A stretch of DNA of 34,742 nucleotides from Amycolatopsis anabasis (GCF_009765355.1 NZ_VTHK01000079.1:1-34742), one strand, 5' to 3'; numbered from the stretch's first letter, positions 8,120-15,511 are shown. Notes: generated from the sequence alone by a model not told the origin. Made by a program: numbers and translations.

Positions 8120-9061
8120 TCACTGCGTCATGGCTGCCACCGACTCGCGAGTGGGAGTGGGAGTGGTGGTGACCAGCCGGGTCTTGCGCAGGTAGCGGTC
8201 GAACCAGTCCACGGCCAGCCCCATCGCCTCGTCGAGGCCCGGACCGGTGTAGAGGCCGAGGACGTCGTAGGGCAGCACCTCCAGCCGTTTCGGCTCGCCG
8301 GCTTTGGCGTACGCGCTCTGCGCCTCCTCGAGCATGTGGTACGGGTCCCAGCCACCGTTGGCGATCATCAACAGCGGGGTCGGCGCCAGCCGGTGGATGA
8401 GATCCTCCGGCGCGAAGGTGAGCAGATGCTCAGCGGAATCGAGCGTTTTCTCGTTGCGGTAGCTGGGGAACATCTCCGCGGCCAGGTCCGGAGTGTCCCG
8501 CACGGTCTCCCCGTCCAGGCTCAGGTGCGGGACCCGCGCACTCGCCCCACCCTCGTAGCGGCGCTGCCAGTCCTCGTCCAACCGGTCCCGCAGCGCATGC
8601 ACACCGGAGCGGCCGAGCAACCGCTCCAGGTATCGCCACCCGTTCCACACACTGGGGCTCTGCACGACGACACACCGCGCGCGCCGGTCGAGCACCGCGG
8701 CCTGAACCGCGACCGAGCCCCCGATGCTGACACCCCACAACCCGATTCGTGCCGCGTCCACCTCCGGTCGGCTCTGCAGGTAGGAGATCGCGCTGCGGAA
8801 GTCCTCCACCTGCCGCTGCGGATAGTCCTGGCCCCTGGGTTCGCCCTCGCTGGTACCGACCGTGCGGTAATCGATCGCCAGCACGGCGAACCCGGCGTGC
8901 ACGAAGTGCGGCGCGAACGCGGCCAGCGCCTCCTTGACCATCACACCGCTGTGCCCCAGCACCAGGCCGGGAACCGGACCGTCCGCCTCCGGCACGTACA
9001 GGTCAGCGGCGCACGAGGTGCCGAGGCTGTTGAACATCACCTGCTCGGGGCGCGGAGTCAT
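8120..9061 (-). CDS. Alpha/beta hydrolase (dienelactone-hydrolase/FrsA-like)
   Basis: I place the start at the ATG at 9061 rather than 9076 because GGAGGTAG lies at ideal distance before it, giving 313 residues. Features are an HSGVMVKEA loop near the oxyanion region, the nucleophile elbow GVSIGGS (Ser112), and GGWDPYH with the probable acid Asp239. The third catalytic residue is unclear: the segment where a His is expected in such enzymes reads PYDVLGLYTG (about 264-273). There is no signal peptide, so the enzyme is cytoplasmic. A 16-bp palindrome lies 35 nt upstream. A short copy of part of this gene is found at 24108-24154. The substrate is unknown. Confidence 0.85.
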   Translation of the reverse strand: MTPRPEQVMFNSLGTSCAADLYVPEADGPVPGLVLGHSGVMVKEALAAFAPHFVHAGFAVLAIDYRTVGTSEGEPRGQDYPQRQVEDFRSAISYLQSRPEVDAARIGLWGVSIGGSVAVQAAVLDRRARCVVVQSPSVWNGWRYLERLLGRSGVHALRDRLDEDWQRRYEGGASARVPHLSLDGETVRDTPDLAAEMFPSYRNEKTLDSAEHLLTFAPEDLIHRLAPTPLLMIANGGWDPYHMLEEAQSAYAKAGEPKRLEVLPYDVLGLYTGPGLDEAMGLAVDWFDRYLRKTRLVTTTPTPTRESVAAMTQ

Positions 9062-9095
9062 CGCCACTACCTCCATAAGATAAGTTACTAGTAGT

Positions 9096-9111
9096 TTCAG
9101 TCTCGACTGAA
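9096..9111. promoter_or_regulatory. 16-bp palindrome, candidate operator for the alpha/beta hydrolase
   Basis: TTCAGTC at 9096-9102 and GACTGAA at 9105-9111 are perfect 7-bp arms separated by TC. The site lies 35 nt upstream of the hydrolase start and next to a TAAGTTA at 9081-9087. Size and position fit a TetR- or MarR-type operator. No regulator gene adjoins it, so the binding protein is unknown. Confidence 0.55.
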
Positions 9112-9151
9112 CTTGCTAGCATGTCAAGCTCGGCCAATCCACGTGCCCGAT

Positions 9152-10046
9152 TCAGCTGATGCCGCCGAGGCAGAGGTAGTTGAGTTCGACGAACTCGTCG
9201 ATGCCGTGGTGGGATCCTTCGCGGCCCATGCCGGATTGCTTGATGCCGCCGAAAGGGGCGATCTCGACCGAGAGGAATTGCTGGCCAGGCCGAACTCGGT
9301 GCTGTTGACCGCGGCCACCACCTCGGTCTCGTCGCTGAACCGGCAGCGCGTGGCCGCCGGCCAGCAGCCGCGCGCCGCGGGCGAGGGCGTCGGCGACGTG
9401 GGTGGCGGCTTTGTCGAAGCCCTGCCGGTCGATGAGCGGGCCGAGGGTGGCGGCCGGATCGGTGTAAGGAGCGGCGACGAGTTCGCGGGCCCGGTCGGCG
9501 AACCGCTGCGCGAAGGATCCGGCCGACCTCGGTCGAACCGGTGAAGGTCAGGTGCTGAATCACCGGGTTCGCACACAACTCGGCCCCGATACCGGGTGCC
9601 GCGGCACCGTCACCGGTCACGATGTTGAACACCCCCGCGGGCACGCCCGCCTCCGCGGCGAGCGCGGCGATCGCCAAGGCCGACAGCGGCGTCTGCTCGG
9701 CGGGTTTGAGCACGACGGTGCGCCCCGCCGCGATCGCCGGAGCGGACTTGCGGGTGATCATCGGCGCGGTGCGCGGGGATGGTTTCGCCGTAGGTGCGGC
9801 GAGCTTCGGCGGCGAAGAAGTCGACGAACCCGATCGCGTAGGCGACCTCGGCGCGAGAATCCCCGAGCGGTTTCCCGTTCTCCGCCGACAGCAGCACCGT
9901 CAACTCCTCGGCGTGCTCGGACAGCAGCGCCGCCCACCGGGTCAGCACCGCCCCGTCGTCGGCACCGATGAACTCGCCGTCGAGCAAGCAGCGATCCTGT
10001 GGAACGACTACCACCGAGGCATCGTCCACAGTGGATTTTCCGACAT
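9152..10046 (-). pseudogene. Broken aldehyde dehydrogenase (succinate-semialdehyde dehydrogenase-like)
   Basis: Pieces of one aldehyde dehydrogenase are spread over different frames. The probable original start is the ATG at 10046, after CTGGAG, but it hits a stop after 12 codons. Another frame then reads LLDGEFIG and LLSAENGKPLGDSRAEVAYA. A third frame, from 9761, reads ITRKSAPAIAAGRTVVLKP, TPLSALA and HLTFTGSTEVG. The last piece reads PFGGIKQSGMGREG and ends at 9152. The segments with the catalytic Glu (ELGG) and Cys (GQxC) are deleted. Intact enzymes have about 480 residues; only about 290 codons of sequence remain. It is the last member of the minus-strand operon with the alcohol dehydrogenase, so this pathway has lost its second oxidation step locally. 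Confidence 0.88.
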
Positions 10047-10096
10047 GGTTTTCTCCAGGGTAATTCGTGTGCGTCGCGGCACGGGCCGCGGTGTTG

Positions 10097-11185
10097 CTAA
10101 GGCCGGATGGCCATGTGCACGGCGGTCTGGCCGGGTATCGCGCCCATGAGGGTGCGCAGCGCGAGATCGGCCTCGTCGAGAGTGAAGTCGTGGGTGTGCA
10201 TGCGCGCCAGGGGAAACGCGCCGGTCTCGATGATGTCGATGGCCTTGCGGTAGCTCCCGCTGGCGACCCCGCACACCCCTTTCAGGGTGAGGTACTTGTA
10301 GAGGACGTCCTGGATCGGGAAGGACGGCAGGGCTGGTTTCATCCCGGCGAAGACCACGGTCCCGCCGCGGCGGGCGAGCGTGATCGCGTCCAGGGCGGCC
10401 TGGGTGGCGTTCGCGGCGGTGTCCACCACCACGTCGGCCATCGCGCCCCCCGTGAGACCGTGGACCTTCTCGGTCACGTCGTCCTCGTCGGCGACGATCG
10501 TGTGGTCGGCCCCGAACGCGTGCGCGAGCTCGAGTTTGTCGCGAGACCGAGCGACGTCGGTGACGATGATCGTTCCCGCTCCGGCGCTCTTGGCCGCGAT
10601 CACCCCCGCCAGGCCGCGCTGGCCGGAGCCCAGGATGACCACGGTGTCACCGATACCGGCACCGCCGTCCTCCACCACCCACTGCACCCCGGCGCCGAGC
10701 GGGTTGTACATCACCGCGATCTCCGCCGGAATCTCCGGCGAAACCCGGTGCAACACGCTCTGCGGCTGCAGGTACATGTACTGGGCGTAGCCACCCCACA
10801 GTCCCGGCGCGTCCGCCGTGGGCCGGAACCCGTACCACTCGTACGCGGAGATGTTCTGGCACAGGATCGTGCTGCCTTCCCGGCAGGACCGGCAGCGCCC
10901 GCACGGCGCGGAGAACTCCACCGCCACCCGATCCCCGGTGGTGACGCCCCACCGTTGCGCCGCCACGTCGCCGATCTCCTCGATGACACCGACCGTCTCG
11001 TGGCCGGGAATCACCGGGTACCGGTACGGATAGGTGCCCTTGTACTCCTCGATATCGCTACCGCACAACCCGGCGGCCTCCACCCGCAGCAGAGCCGTAT
11101 CGGCGGTGACGGACGGGCGGGGGAATTCCCGGAGTTCGAACGTTTCCGGCGCGGTGAGCACACTCGCCACAACGGTACCGGCCAT
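10097..11185 (-). CDS. Zinc-dependent alcohol dehydrogenase (MDR superfamily)
   Basis: I choose the ATG at 11185 (362 residues) because GAGGAGG lies just before it and the upstream extension is an Arg/Ser-rich shadow. Features are catalytic zinc ligands GLCGSD and GHE, the structural zinc site with four Cys in CGRCRSC and EGSTILC, and a Rossmann nucleotide site GSGQRG followed by a conserved TDVARSRDKL segment. The protein oxidises an alcohol, or reduces the aldehyde, with NAD(P). Its start lies one nucleotide beyond the stop of the AhpD-like gene, so the two are co-translated. The following gene in the operon is the broken aldehyde dehydrogenase. The substrate is not evident. Confidence 0.9.
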   Translation of the reverse strand: MAGTVVASVLTAPETFELREFPRPSVTADTALLRVEAAGLCGSDIEEYKGTYPYRYPVIPGHETVGVIEEIGDVAAQRWGVTTGDRVAVEFSAPCGRCRSCREGSTILCQNISAYEWYGFRPTADAPGLWGGYAQYMYLQPQSVLHRVSPEIPAEIAVMYNPLGAGVQWVVEDGGAGIGDTVVILGSGQRGLAGVIAAKSAGAGTIIVTDVARSRDKLELAHAFGADHTIVADEDDVTEKVHGLTGGAMADVVVDTAANATQAALDAITLARRGGTVVFAGMKPALPSFPIQDVLYKYLTLKGVCGVASGSYRKAIDIIETGAFPLARMHTHDFTLDEADLALRTLMGAIPGQTAVHMAIRP

Positions 11186-11186
11186 C

Positions 11187-11792
11187 TCACGCCTCCTCGT
11201 CCGGGAACGGGCGCTCGGTCTGCCACTCATCCAACGGCACCCGGCAGGTGTTGAGCACGGTCGCGATCATCCGATAGGTGCCGACCAAGCACAGCAGTTC
11301 CAGAAGCTGGCGCTCGTCGTACCGCTGCTCGAGCTCACGCCAGGTCGAGTCGGTGAGCACCGACCGGTCGTGCAGTTCGTCGACGGCACGCAGCAACACC
11401 TTGTCTTCCGACGACCGCTCCCCAGCCTCGGTTTCTCGCCCGGCGTCCAGGACTTCCTGCTCGGTGAGTCCCGCCAGTTGTGCCAACGCGTAGTGGTGCG
11501 ACCACTCATAGGACGACCGGTTCCGCACCGCCGTGCGAAGAATGACCAGTTCCCGATCCCGGTACGGGAGTTCACCGCTGTTGAGCAGGGCAAGCAAAGG
11601 AGCCAGTGCTTCGGTGAGGCGCGGGTGATGCGCCAGTGTCCGGATCAGATTGATCACCACGGTGGGCAGATGCTTCGCGTTCTGCACCTCCTGCAGCCGT
11701 GTGTTCCGCTCTGCCTGCTCGAGGTGTTCGCGGAGTGCGGCGTCCCATTGCTCGGGTGGAAGCGGCACCAGCCGCGTCTCTCGGGTTTCCAC
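11187..11792 (-). CDS. Carboxymuconolactone decarboxylase/AhpD-like protein
   Basis: The first start with sensible sequence is the GTG at 11792 (201 residues); the longer frame runs through a perfect hairpin and has no ribosome site. The core is the CMD domain: a helix with NLIRTLAHHP, then ELVILRTAVR, and SYEWSHH. The usual E-x3-C-x3-H redox motif is replaced here by a W/H version without cysteine, as in many CMD proteins of unknown activity. A second CMD-like repeat follows (residues about 125-185, with LLCLVGTYRM). It heads a minus-strand operon with the zinc alcohol dehydrogenase (gap 1 nt) and the broken aldehyde dehydrogenase. It may act as a decarboxylase, isomerase or peroxide-handling protein. 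Confidence 0.8.
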   Translation of the reverse strand: METRETRLVPLPPEQWDAALREHLEQAERNTRLQEVQNAKHLPTVVINLIRTLAHHPRLTEALAPLLALLNSGELPYRDRELVILRTAVRNRSSYEWSHHYALAQLAGLTEQEVLDAGRETEAGERSSEDKVLLRAVDELHDRSVLTDSTWRELEQRYDERQLLELLCLVGTYRMIATVLNTCRVPLDEWQTERPFPDEEA

Positions 11793-11815
11793 AGGTACCC
11801 CATCTCTTCGCGTCG

Positions 11816-11852
11816 CGCTTCGCCGGGGCCGGGTCCCGGCCCCGGCGAAGCG
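11816..11852. repeat. Perfect 18-bp hairpin in the leader of the AhpD-like operon
   Basis: The left arm at 11816-11833 (CGCTTCGCCGGGGCCGGG) and right arm at 11835-11852 are exact reverse complements around a single T. This is the strongest stem seen in the window and is almost all G/C. It ends 24 nt before the GTG start of the AhpD-like gene, inside the presumed 5' leader. There is no T-run on either side, so it is not a classic intrinsic terminator. It could attenuate transcription, block the ribosome site or be a protein-binding palindrome. Confidence 0.8.
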
Positions 11853-11981
11853 GCTCCCCGGGCGGCGGGGGCATCGCCACAATCGCATCAGAAGGTTCCG
11901 AAGAGATTCGCATTCGATTCCGCAAATATCGACACCCAGCTCATGGTGTTCCTGATTCTGCCGTCAACCGGCGCCGAGGAA

Positions 11982-12090
11982 GGGGTTCTCGCCTACTCCC
12001 GGAACGGGGAACTCGCGGCAGCAGGTCGTCCACTTGCCGCGAGTCCCCCGTTTCGGCACACCGAGTTCCCCATCTCGGTAGGCGAGCCCC
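11982..12090. repeat. 109-nt nested palindrome with alternative pairings
   Basis: From outside in, the arms are: GGGG (11982-11985) with CCCC (12087-12090); CTCGCCTAC (11988-11996) with GTAGGCGAG (12078-12086); GGGGAACTCG (12007-12016) with CGAGTTCCCC (12062-12071). An inner stem of 18 bp with one mismatch joins 12003-12020 to 12035-12052. The left arm GGGGAACTCG can pair with either of two partners, so the inner and outer folds are mutually exclusive. No gene covers it. It could be a dispersed intergenic repeat, a structured RNA or a bidirectional transcription barrier. Confidence 0.7.
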
Positions 12091-12327
12091 GTCATCCGGG
12101 CATCCCACGAGCACGGCACCACCCCGCACACTGAGAAAACCTCATTGTGGGCGCTCGACTTCAACAAGAGTGGCTGCGCGCTCTGGGGCAGACGATGATC
12201 TTCCGACCAGGCCGGGTTGTTGCCGGTGGCTCGGACGCTTATTCGGGCCCCGCCGCGCCTGTTCGACCTTGTCCAGGTTGCCGACCATTCGGCGACCCGT
12301 GGCCTCGCTTGCCTACGGTTGGGCTGC
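12091..12327. other. Remainder of the 535-nt gene-free region 11793-12327
   Basis: The gap between the AhpD-like operon and the lipoprotein gene holds the hairpin and the nested palindrome listed separately. In the rest I see no gene, relic or ribosome site. The long plus-strand frames crossing it also run antisense through the lipoprotein gene and are shadows. Confidence 0.4.
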
Positions 12328-13383
12328 TCAATTCTTCGGGTACCACGTGACGTTCCCGTTCGTGCTCACTGTGACCAGCGTGCCGGAAGCGGTGAAGCGT
12401 GCGGACGCGACATCGACGGTTGTGGCCGTCGTTGCGCCGGTGCCATCAACGAGCTCGAGCGTGTTCCTTTGCGCCACGGCGAAAAGCTGCCCGGAGGGCG
12501 CGCCGGCGACCAACGCTTCGGCGGAGACATTCCGGGTCCAAGTTTGGTTCCCGCCGAGGTCGACACCACGAATCGCCGTTTGCCGCCTTCCTTCCGGCCC
12601 GAGTGATCGCTCCAGCACGATCCCGCCCGCGGTGCCGAATGCGCATTCTCCGACGCTGCGCAGGTCCGTGCGCAGAGGCAGTCGCCGGTCTCCGTTCCCG
12701 AGCAGAACCGGGTTCTCCCCGGTGACCACGGTGGGGCGACCACCTGGGGCCACGCATCCGTCCACCGCGGGGCCAACGGGCGGGCCCGCGGCCATCGAAT
12801 GCCATCCGTCAGCGTGTCGGCGAAAGCGGAGCAAAGGTTGGGTGGAGATCAGGGAATAGGCGACGGCCACGGTGCGGTCCGGGCTTTCCGCCCAGGCAAG
12901 GCCGCGTCCGTCAACGGGAATGCGTTCCTCCACTCCACCTGGGCGCAAGATGCGCAGGAAAGAGCGTGTGGCAAGCACCGCATCGGAGACGCTCGCGGCG
13001 GTGAGCACCCGCTGCGACGGACCGCCGAAGGGAGCAGGAACGCCGGAGACGACCTGCCAGGGCTCGGGTCCGGTTTCGGTGGTCGTGTCGACCCCGGAGA
13101 AGACCGCGTCCGGGCAACGCGCCAGGCAATCAGCGTCCGCGCCAACCTGCAGGGCACGCCGGTCCGACCAAACTTGTTTCCCGGACCGATCGACGCCGCG
13201 CAAGATGCCGCCGGCCTCGTAAACCACAGCCCCGTTGTCGTCGGCGGCGACAAGCACAAATGCCGCACGCCCGGCCCCCTCCGCCCCAGCGTGCTCGGCG
13301 GCGGGCGGGGTGGTGCTGGCCGCCGAACATCCAGCGGCCAGCACCACCCCGCCGAGAAACACAGCCAGCAGTGTGCGACGCAT
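12328..13383 (-). CDS. Lipoprotein with PQQ-like beta-propeller repeats
   Basis: This 351-residue protein begins MRRTLLAVFL and has a lipobox LAAGC (Cys19), so it is predicted to be anchored outside the membrane. The mature part shows repeating strands of the type GGILRGVDRSGKQVW, VDLGGNQTW and NGNVTW, in which a Trp or Gly-Asn turn closes each blade. This is typical of PQQ-like/quinoprotein beta-propellers. No enzyme motif is visible; such proteins often act as surface receptors or scaffolds. Its ATG lies 3 nt after the stop of the small secreted protein and has no ribosome site of its own, so translation is probably coupled. A degraded second copy of its 3' part lies at 14003-14186. Confidence 0.8.
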   Translation of the reverse strand: MRRTLLAVFLGGVVLAAGCSAASTTPPAAEHAGAEGAGRAAFVLVAADDNGAVVYEAGGILRGVDRSGKQVWSDRRALQVGADADCLARCPDAVFSGVDTTTETGPEPWQVVSGVPAPFGGPSQRVLTAASVSDAVLATRSFLRILRPGGVEERIPVDGRGLAWAESPDRTVAVAYSLISTQPLLRFRRHADGWHSMAAGPPVGPAVDGCVAPGGRPTVVTGENPVLLGNGDRRLPLRTDLRSVGECAFGTAGGIVLERSLGPEGRRQTAIRGVDLGGNQTWTRNVSAEALVAGAPSGQLFAVAQRNTLELVDGTGATTATTVDVASARFTASGTLVTVSTNGNVTWYPKN

Positions 13384-13386
13384 CGA

Positions 13387-13830
13387 TCAGAACGTGTGCG
13401 TCTTGCCCTTGCACTTCGGGTCAGCGCCCTCGAGATCGAAGGCGAACTGAAATGCGCCGTAGAACGTGCCCGAGCGAGGTAGCGCCCCGACGGCGATCTG
13501 GTGACCTGAGCCGGGACCGGCATCGTCCACCGAAGCCGAATCCTTGATCACGGTTTCCCCAGTGGTGAGCAACTGCTTGACCTGCATGTCCACGTTGTTC
13601 TCATGGCGATCGGTGCCGTGAATGTCCCACCAGTAGTTGTTCAGGCGGTCGTAACTGCCTTCGGTCCTGTAGGTGACCGAGAAGTCGGCCCACTGCGCAC
13701 CATGGTTAGCATCGCAGCGGCCCTTGACCTCACCCGCACTTGCCGGGGGCGCGATCAGCACCATCCCCGCCACCGTGGCAGCCACTACCGTACCCACACC
13801 CGCGGCGGCTCGCCGCTTTGTGCCCCACAC
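13387..13830 (-). CDS. Small secreted protein of unknown function
   Basis: This 147-residue protein starts at GTG 13830, about 10 nt after AAAAGGGG. The N-terminus is a clear Sec signal peptide: Lys/Arg-rich start, hydrophobic core VVAATVAGMVLIA, cleavage after ASA near residue 32. The mature protein of about 115 residues has two Cys residues, one near each end (RCDANHG and KCKGK), likely forming a disulphide, and Tyr/Trp-rich strands such as NNYWWDIHG. I do not recognise a family. It is the first gene of a two-gene operon with the beta-propeller lipoprotein 3 nt downstream, so the two may work together at the cell surface. Confidence 0.75.
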   Translation of the reverse strand: MWGTKRRAAAGVGTVVAATVAGMVLIAPPASAGEVKGRCDANHGAQWADFSVTYRTEGSYDRLNNYWWDIHGTDRHENNVDMQVKQLLTTGETVIKDSASVDDAGPGSGHQIAVGALPRSGTFYGAFQFAFDLEGADPKCKGKTHTF

Positions 13831-13895
13831 GGAAAATCATCCCCTTTTCCTTGACCTGCCGGGATCTGCACCCGATGCATGCATGCTAGAAACCC

Positions 13896-13932
13896 CATGT
13901 TCCGCCCCCTTTCCTGTCCTGTTCCGAACATG
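13896..13932. promoter_or_regulatory. Inverted repeat upstream of the secreted-protein operon
   Basis: CATGTTC at 13896-13902 and GAACATG at 13926-13932 are perfect 7-bp arms. The right part also forms a tighter near-palindrome, TGTTCCGAACA. The repeat lies 66-102 nt upstream of the GTG start and is a plausible operator for the two-gene operon. It does not match the actinobacterial LexA box spacing. Confidence 0.4.
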
Positions 13933-14002
13933 ACCCCTGTGGGCATAACGCATCAGCGCTGCGCCCACGAGCGCTACTCGCTGCTGGCTCGCCGGTGAAC
14001 GG

Positions 14003-14186
14003 TCACCGGAGACCCGCGCAGAGCGGGTTGACCTTCACGTGCCACTCGACCCGTCCGGTCGTGCCCACCGTGACAGCCTTCCGGAGGCGGTGAATCGTGC
14101 GGGTTCGACGTGGGTTCTTGTGCCGGTTGTCTCCGCCGGACATCGACCGTTCCAGGACAACCCGCCCACCGTGCCGAACGCGCGGC
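14003..14186 (-). pseudogene. Relic of a second copy of the beta-propeller lipoprotein gene
   Basis: On the minus strand, pieces match the 3' half of the intact lipoprotein gene at 12328-13383. AFGTVGG then VLERS (14186 downwards) corresponds to AFGTAGG and IVLERS. ARFTASG then, after a frameshift, VTVGTTGRVEW corresponds to ARFTASG and VTVSTNGNVTW. The stop TGA is at 14003-14005. The roughly 30 residues between the two blocks are mostly missing, and at least two frameshifts are needed. It lies just 5' of the secreted-protein operon on the same strand, the arrangement expected after tandem duplication followed by decay. Confidence 0.7.
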
Positions 14187-14191
14187 GGTGC

Positions 14192-14674
14192 TCAGGACCG
14201 GCGTACGGGACGCAGGGCGATGACCGGGAACCTTCGGTCGGTGTGCCGGCGGTATTCCGCCAGCGCCGGGTAGGCGGATTCGAACCGTGCCACCGCGTCG
14301 GTCAACGTGTCGCCACCCAGCTCGACCGGACGGATCCGCTGACGCTCACCGCGAATGAGGATCCACGCTTGGCCGGCGGCACGCAGATTGAGCCACCACT
14401 GCGGGGTGAGCGGGGATCCGGCGTTGGCCGCGACCACGACCGGGGCCCCGTCATACACGAGGTAGATCAGCGGAGTCGTGGTGGGCCTGCCGGTCCGTCT
14501 CCCCGGTACCTCCAGTACCAGGACCGGCATACCGAACCAACGTCCGCCGAGTCTGCCTCGACTCCACTGGTAGAGCCGGACGTGGGTCCGCGTGCCCAGC
14601 CGGGCACTGCGGCGGAACGTCGCCAGTAGGTGGGTCGTTCTGCCGATCAGGGCCGCCCGTTTCGGCTGCGTCAT
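14192..14674 (-). CDS. F420-type nitroreductase (Ddn/DUF385 family)
   Basis: This 160-residue protein has an ATG start after GCGAAGG. It matches deazaflavin-dependent nitroreductase-fold proteins of the Ddn family. It has the PVLVLEVPGRRTGR strand-turn with PTTTPLIYL, then VVVAANAGS, then PQWWLNLRAAG and a charged C-terminal strand. In Mycobacterium and Streptomyces such proteins bind F420, or FMN/heme in some members, through a split beta-barrel and reduce quinones, enones or nitro compounds. The length is typical. Its stop lies just beyond the lipoprotein relic. The substrate is unknown. Confidence 0.88.
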   Translation of the reverse strand: MTQPKRAALIGRTTHLLATFRRSARLGTRTHVRLYQWSRGRLGGRWFGMPVLVLEVPGRRTGRPTTTPLIYLVYDGAPVVVAANAGSPLTPQWWLNLRAAGQAWILIRGERQRIRPVELGGDTLTDAVARFESAYPALAEYRRHTDRRFPVIALRPVRRS

Positions 14675-14777
14675 CGGCCTTCGCCACAGCGAACGATCAT
14701 GCGCCTATTGTGCCAGGCCCGGCCCGCGGAAGCCGGAAGAACTTAACGAGAGGCGGTTGGGTGCTCGCTCACACTAG

Positions 14778-15173
14778 TGGGTTCTGCCTGCGAGGAATGT
14801 CTCGATCGCGTCCGCAGCGGCCACCGACGACCAAGGGCTCGCGCCCGTACTGGACTGGGCACGAGCCCACCTCGACCAGCCGTTGACGATCGAGGACCTG
14901 GCACGGCAGGCCATGATGAGCCGACGAACCTTCTACCGGCGCCTCCAGCAAGCCACCGGCACGACTCCACTCCAGTGGCTGCTCAACCAGCGTCTCGCTC
15001 AAGCGCAGAGCCTGCTCGAATCAACCGATCTCCCGGTAGAGAAGATCGCCAAGCTCAGCGGCCTCGGCACCGCGAACAACCTGCGCCATCACTTCGTCAA
15101 GCAGCTCGGCATTTCCCCGAGCGGCTACCGGAACGCGTTCCCCCGGCAGCCGCAGGAATCCCCCGCCAAATAG
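14778..15173 (+). pseudogene. C-terminal remnant of a GlxA-type AraC regulator
   Basis: The frame encodes the tail of a GlxA-type regulator: LDWARAHLDQPLTIEDLA, then RTFYRRLQQATGTTPLQWLL and the second helix-turn-helix KLSGLGTANNLRHHF, ending with SPSGYRNAF. Intact relatives are about 320 residues with an N-terminal DJ-1/PfpI domain. Here the frame is closed by TAG at 14775 and no DJ-1 sequence lies upstream. The first acceptable start is TTG 14883, inside the HTH domain. A 96-residue two-HTH protein could in principle be made from it, but truncation is the simpler reading. Confidence 0.7.
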
Positions 15174-15319
15174 ACCCCGTGTGAATGCGACTCCTCGGCC
15201 ATCACCACGAAATAGCGATTGAGCCCGAAATGGAGGCTCCACTCACCCCCCACCACCTCCCGTCACACGTCCGTCCAAGCCACGCGTCCCCGCGCGAGCT
15301 GCCCGCCCGGCGCGGAGGA

Positions 15320-15489
15320 CTGGTGCGCGCGGATCGTGGCGCTGGTCCAGAGAACCGCATGCCAGGCGTCGGTGAAGCCTTCCGTGACGAAGCCGAAGAA
15401 CGGCGAGTCTGGAGCAGGTTGACCAGCACTGTGTCGGCGGCCGCGATGACAACGGCTTCGCTGCCCAGCTGGAGTGTGTCGAGGCAGCA
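15320..15489 (-). pseudogene. Relic of the C-terminus of a DHA2-type MFS exporter
   Basis: Two frames join smoothly at about 15409. One reads LDTLQLGSEAVVIAAADTVL and the next reads FGFVTEGFTDAWHAVLW. In EmrB/QacA-type (DHA2) transporters the same order is found near the last two helices: a QLG-x-A-x-G helix, then a loop, then an F-x-x-A-F-x-x-x-LW helix. Only about 55 codons remain, with a frameshift in the middle. Assignment rests on pattern only. Confidence 0.45.
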
Positions 15490-15511
15490 CCCCACCCGCC
15501 GACGAGTGGGC

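Noticed and set aside
7709..9091. 460-codon plus-strand open frame
   Set aside because: It runs antisense through the methyltransferase 5' end and the whole alpha/beta hydrolase. It shows no motif.
13896..13932. Possible LexA (SOS) box
   Set aside because: The GAAC and GTTC elements are present, but the order and spacing do not fit the actinobacterial GAAC-N4-GTTC pattern. Kept only as an unspecific inverted repeat.
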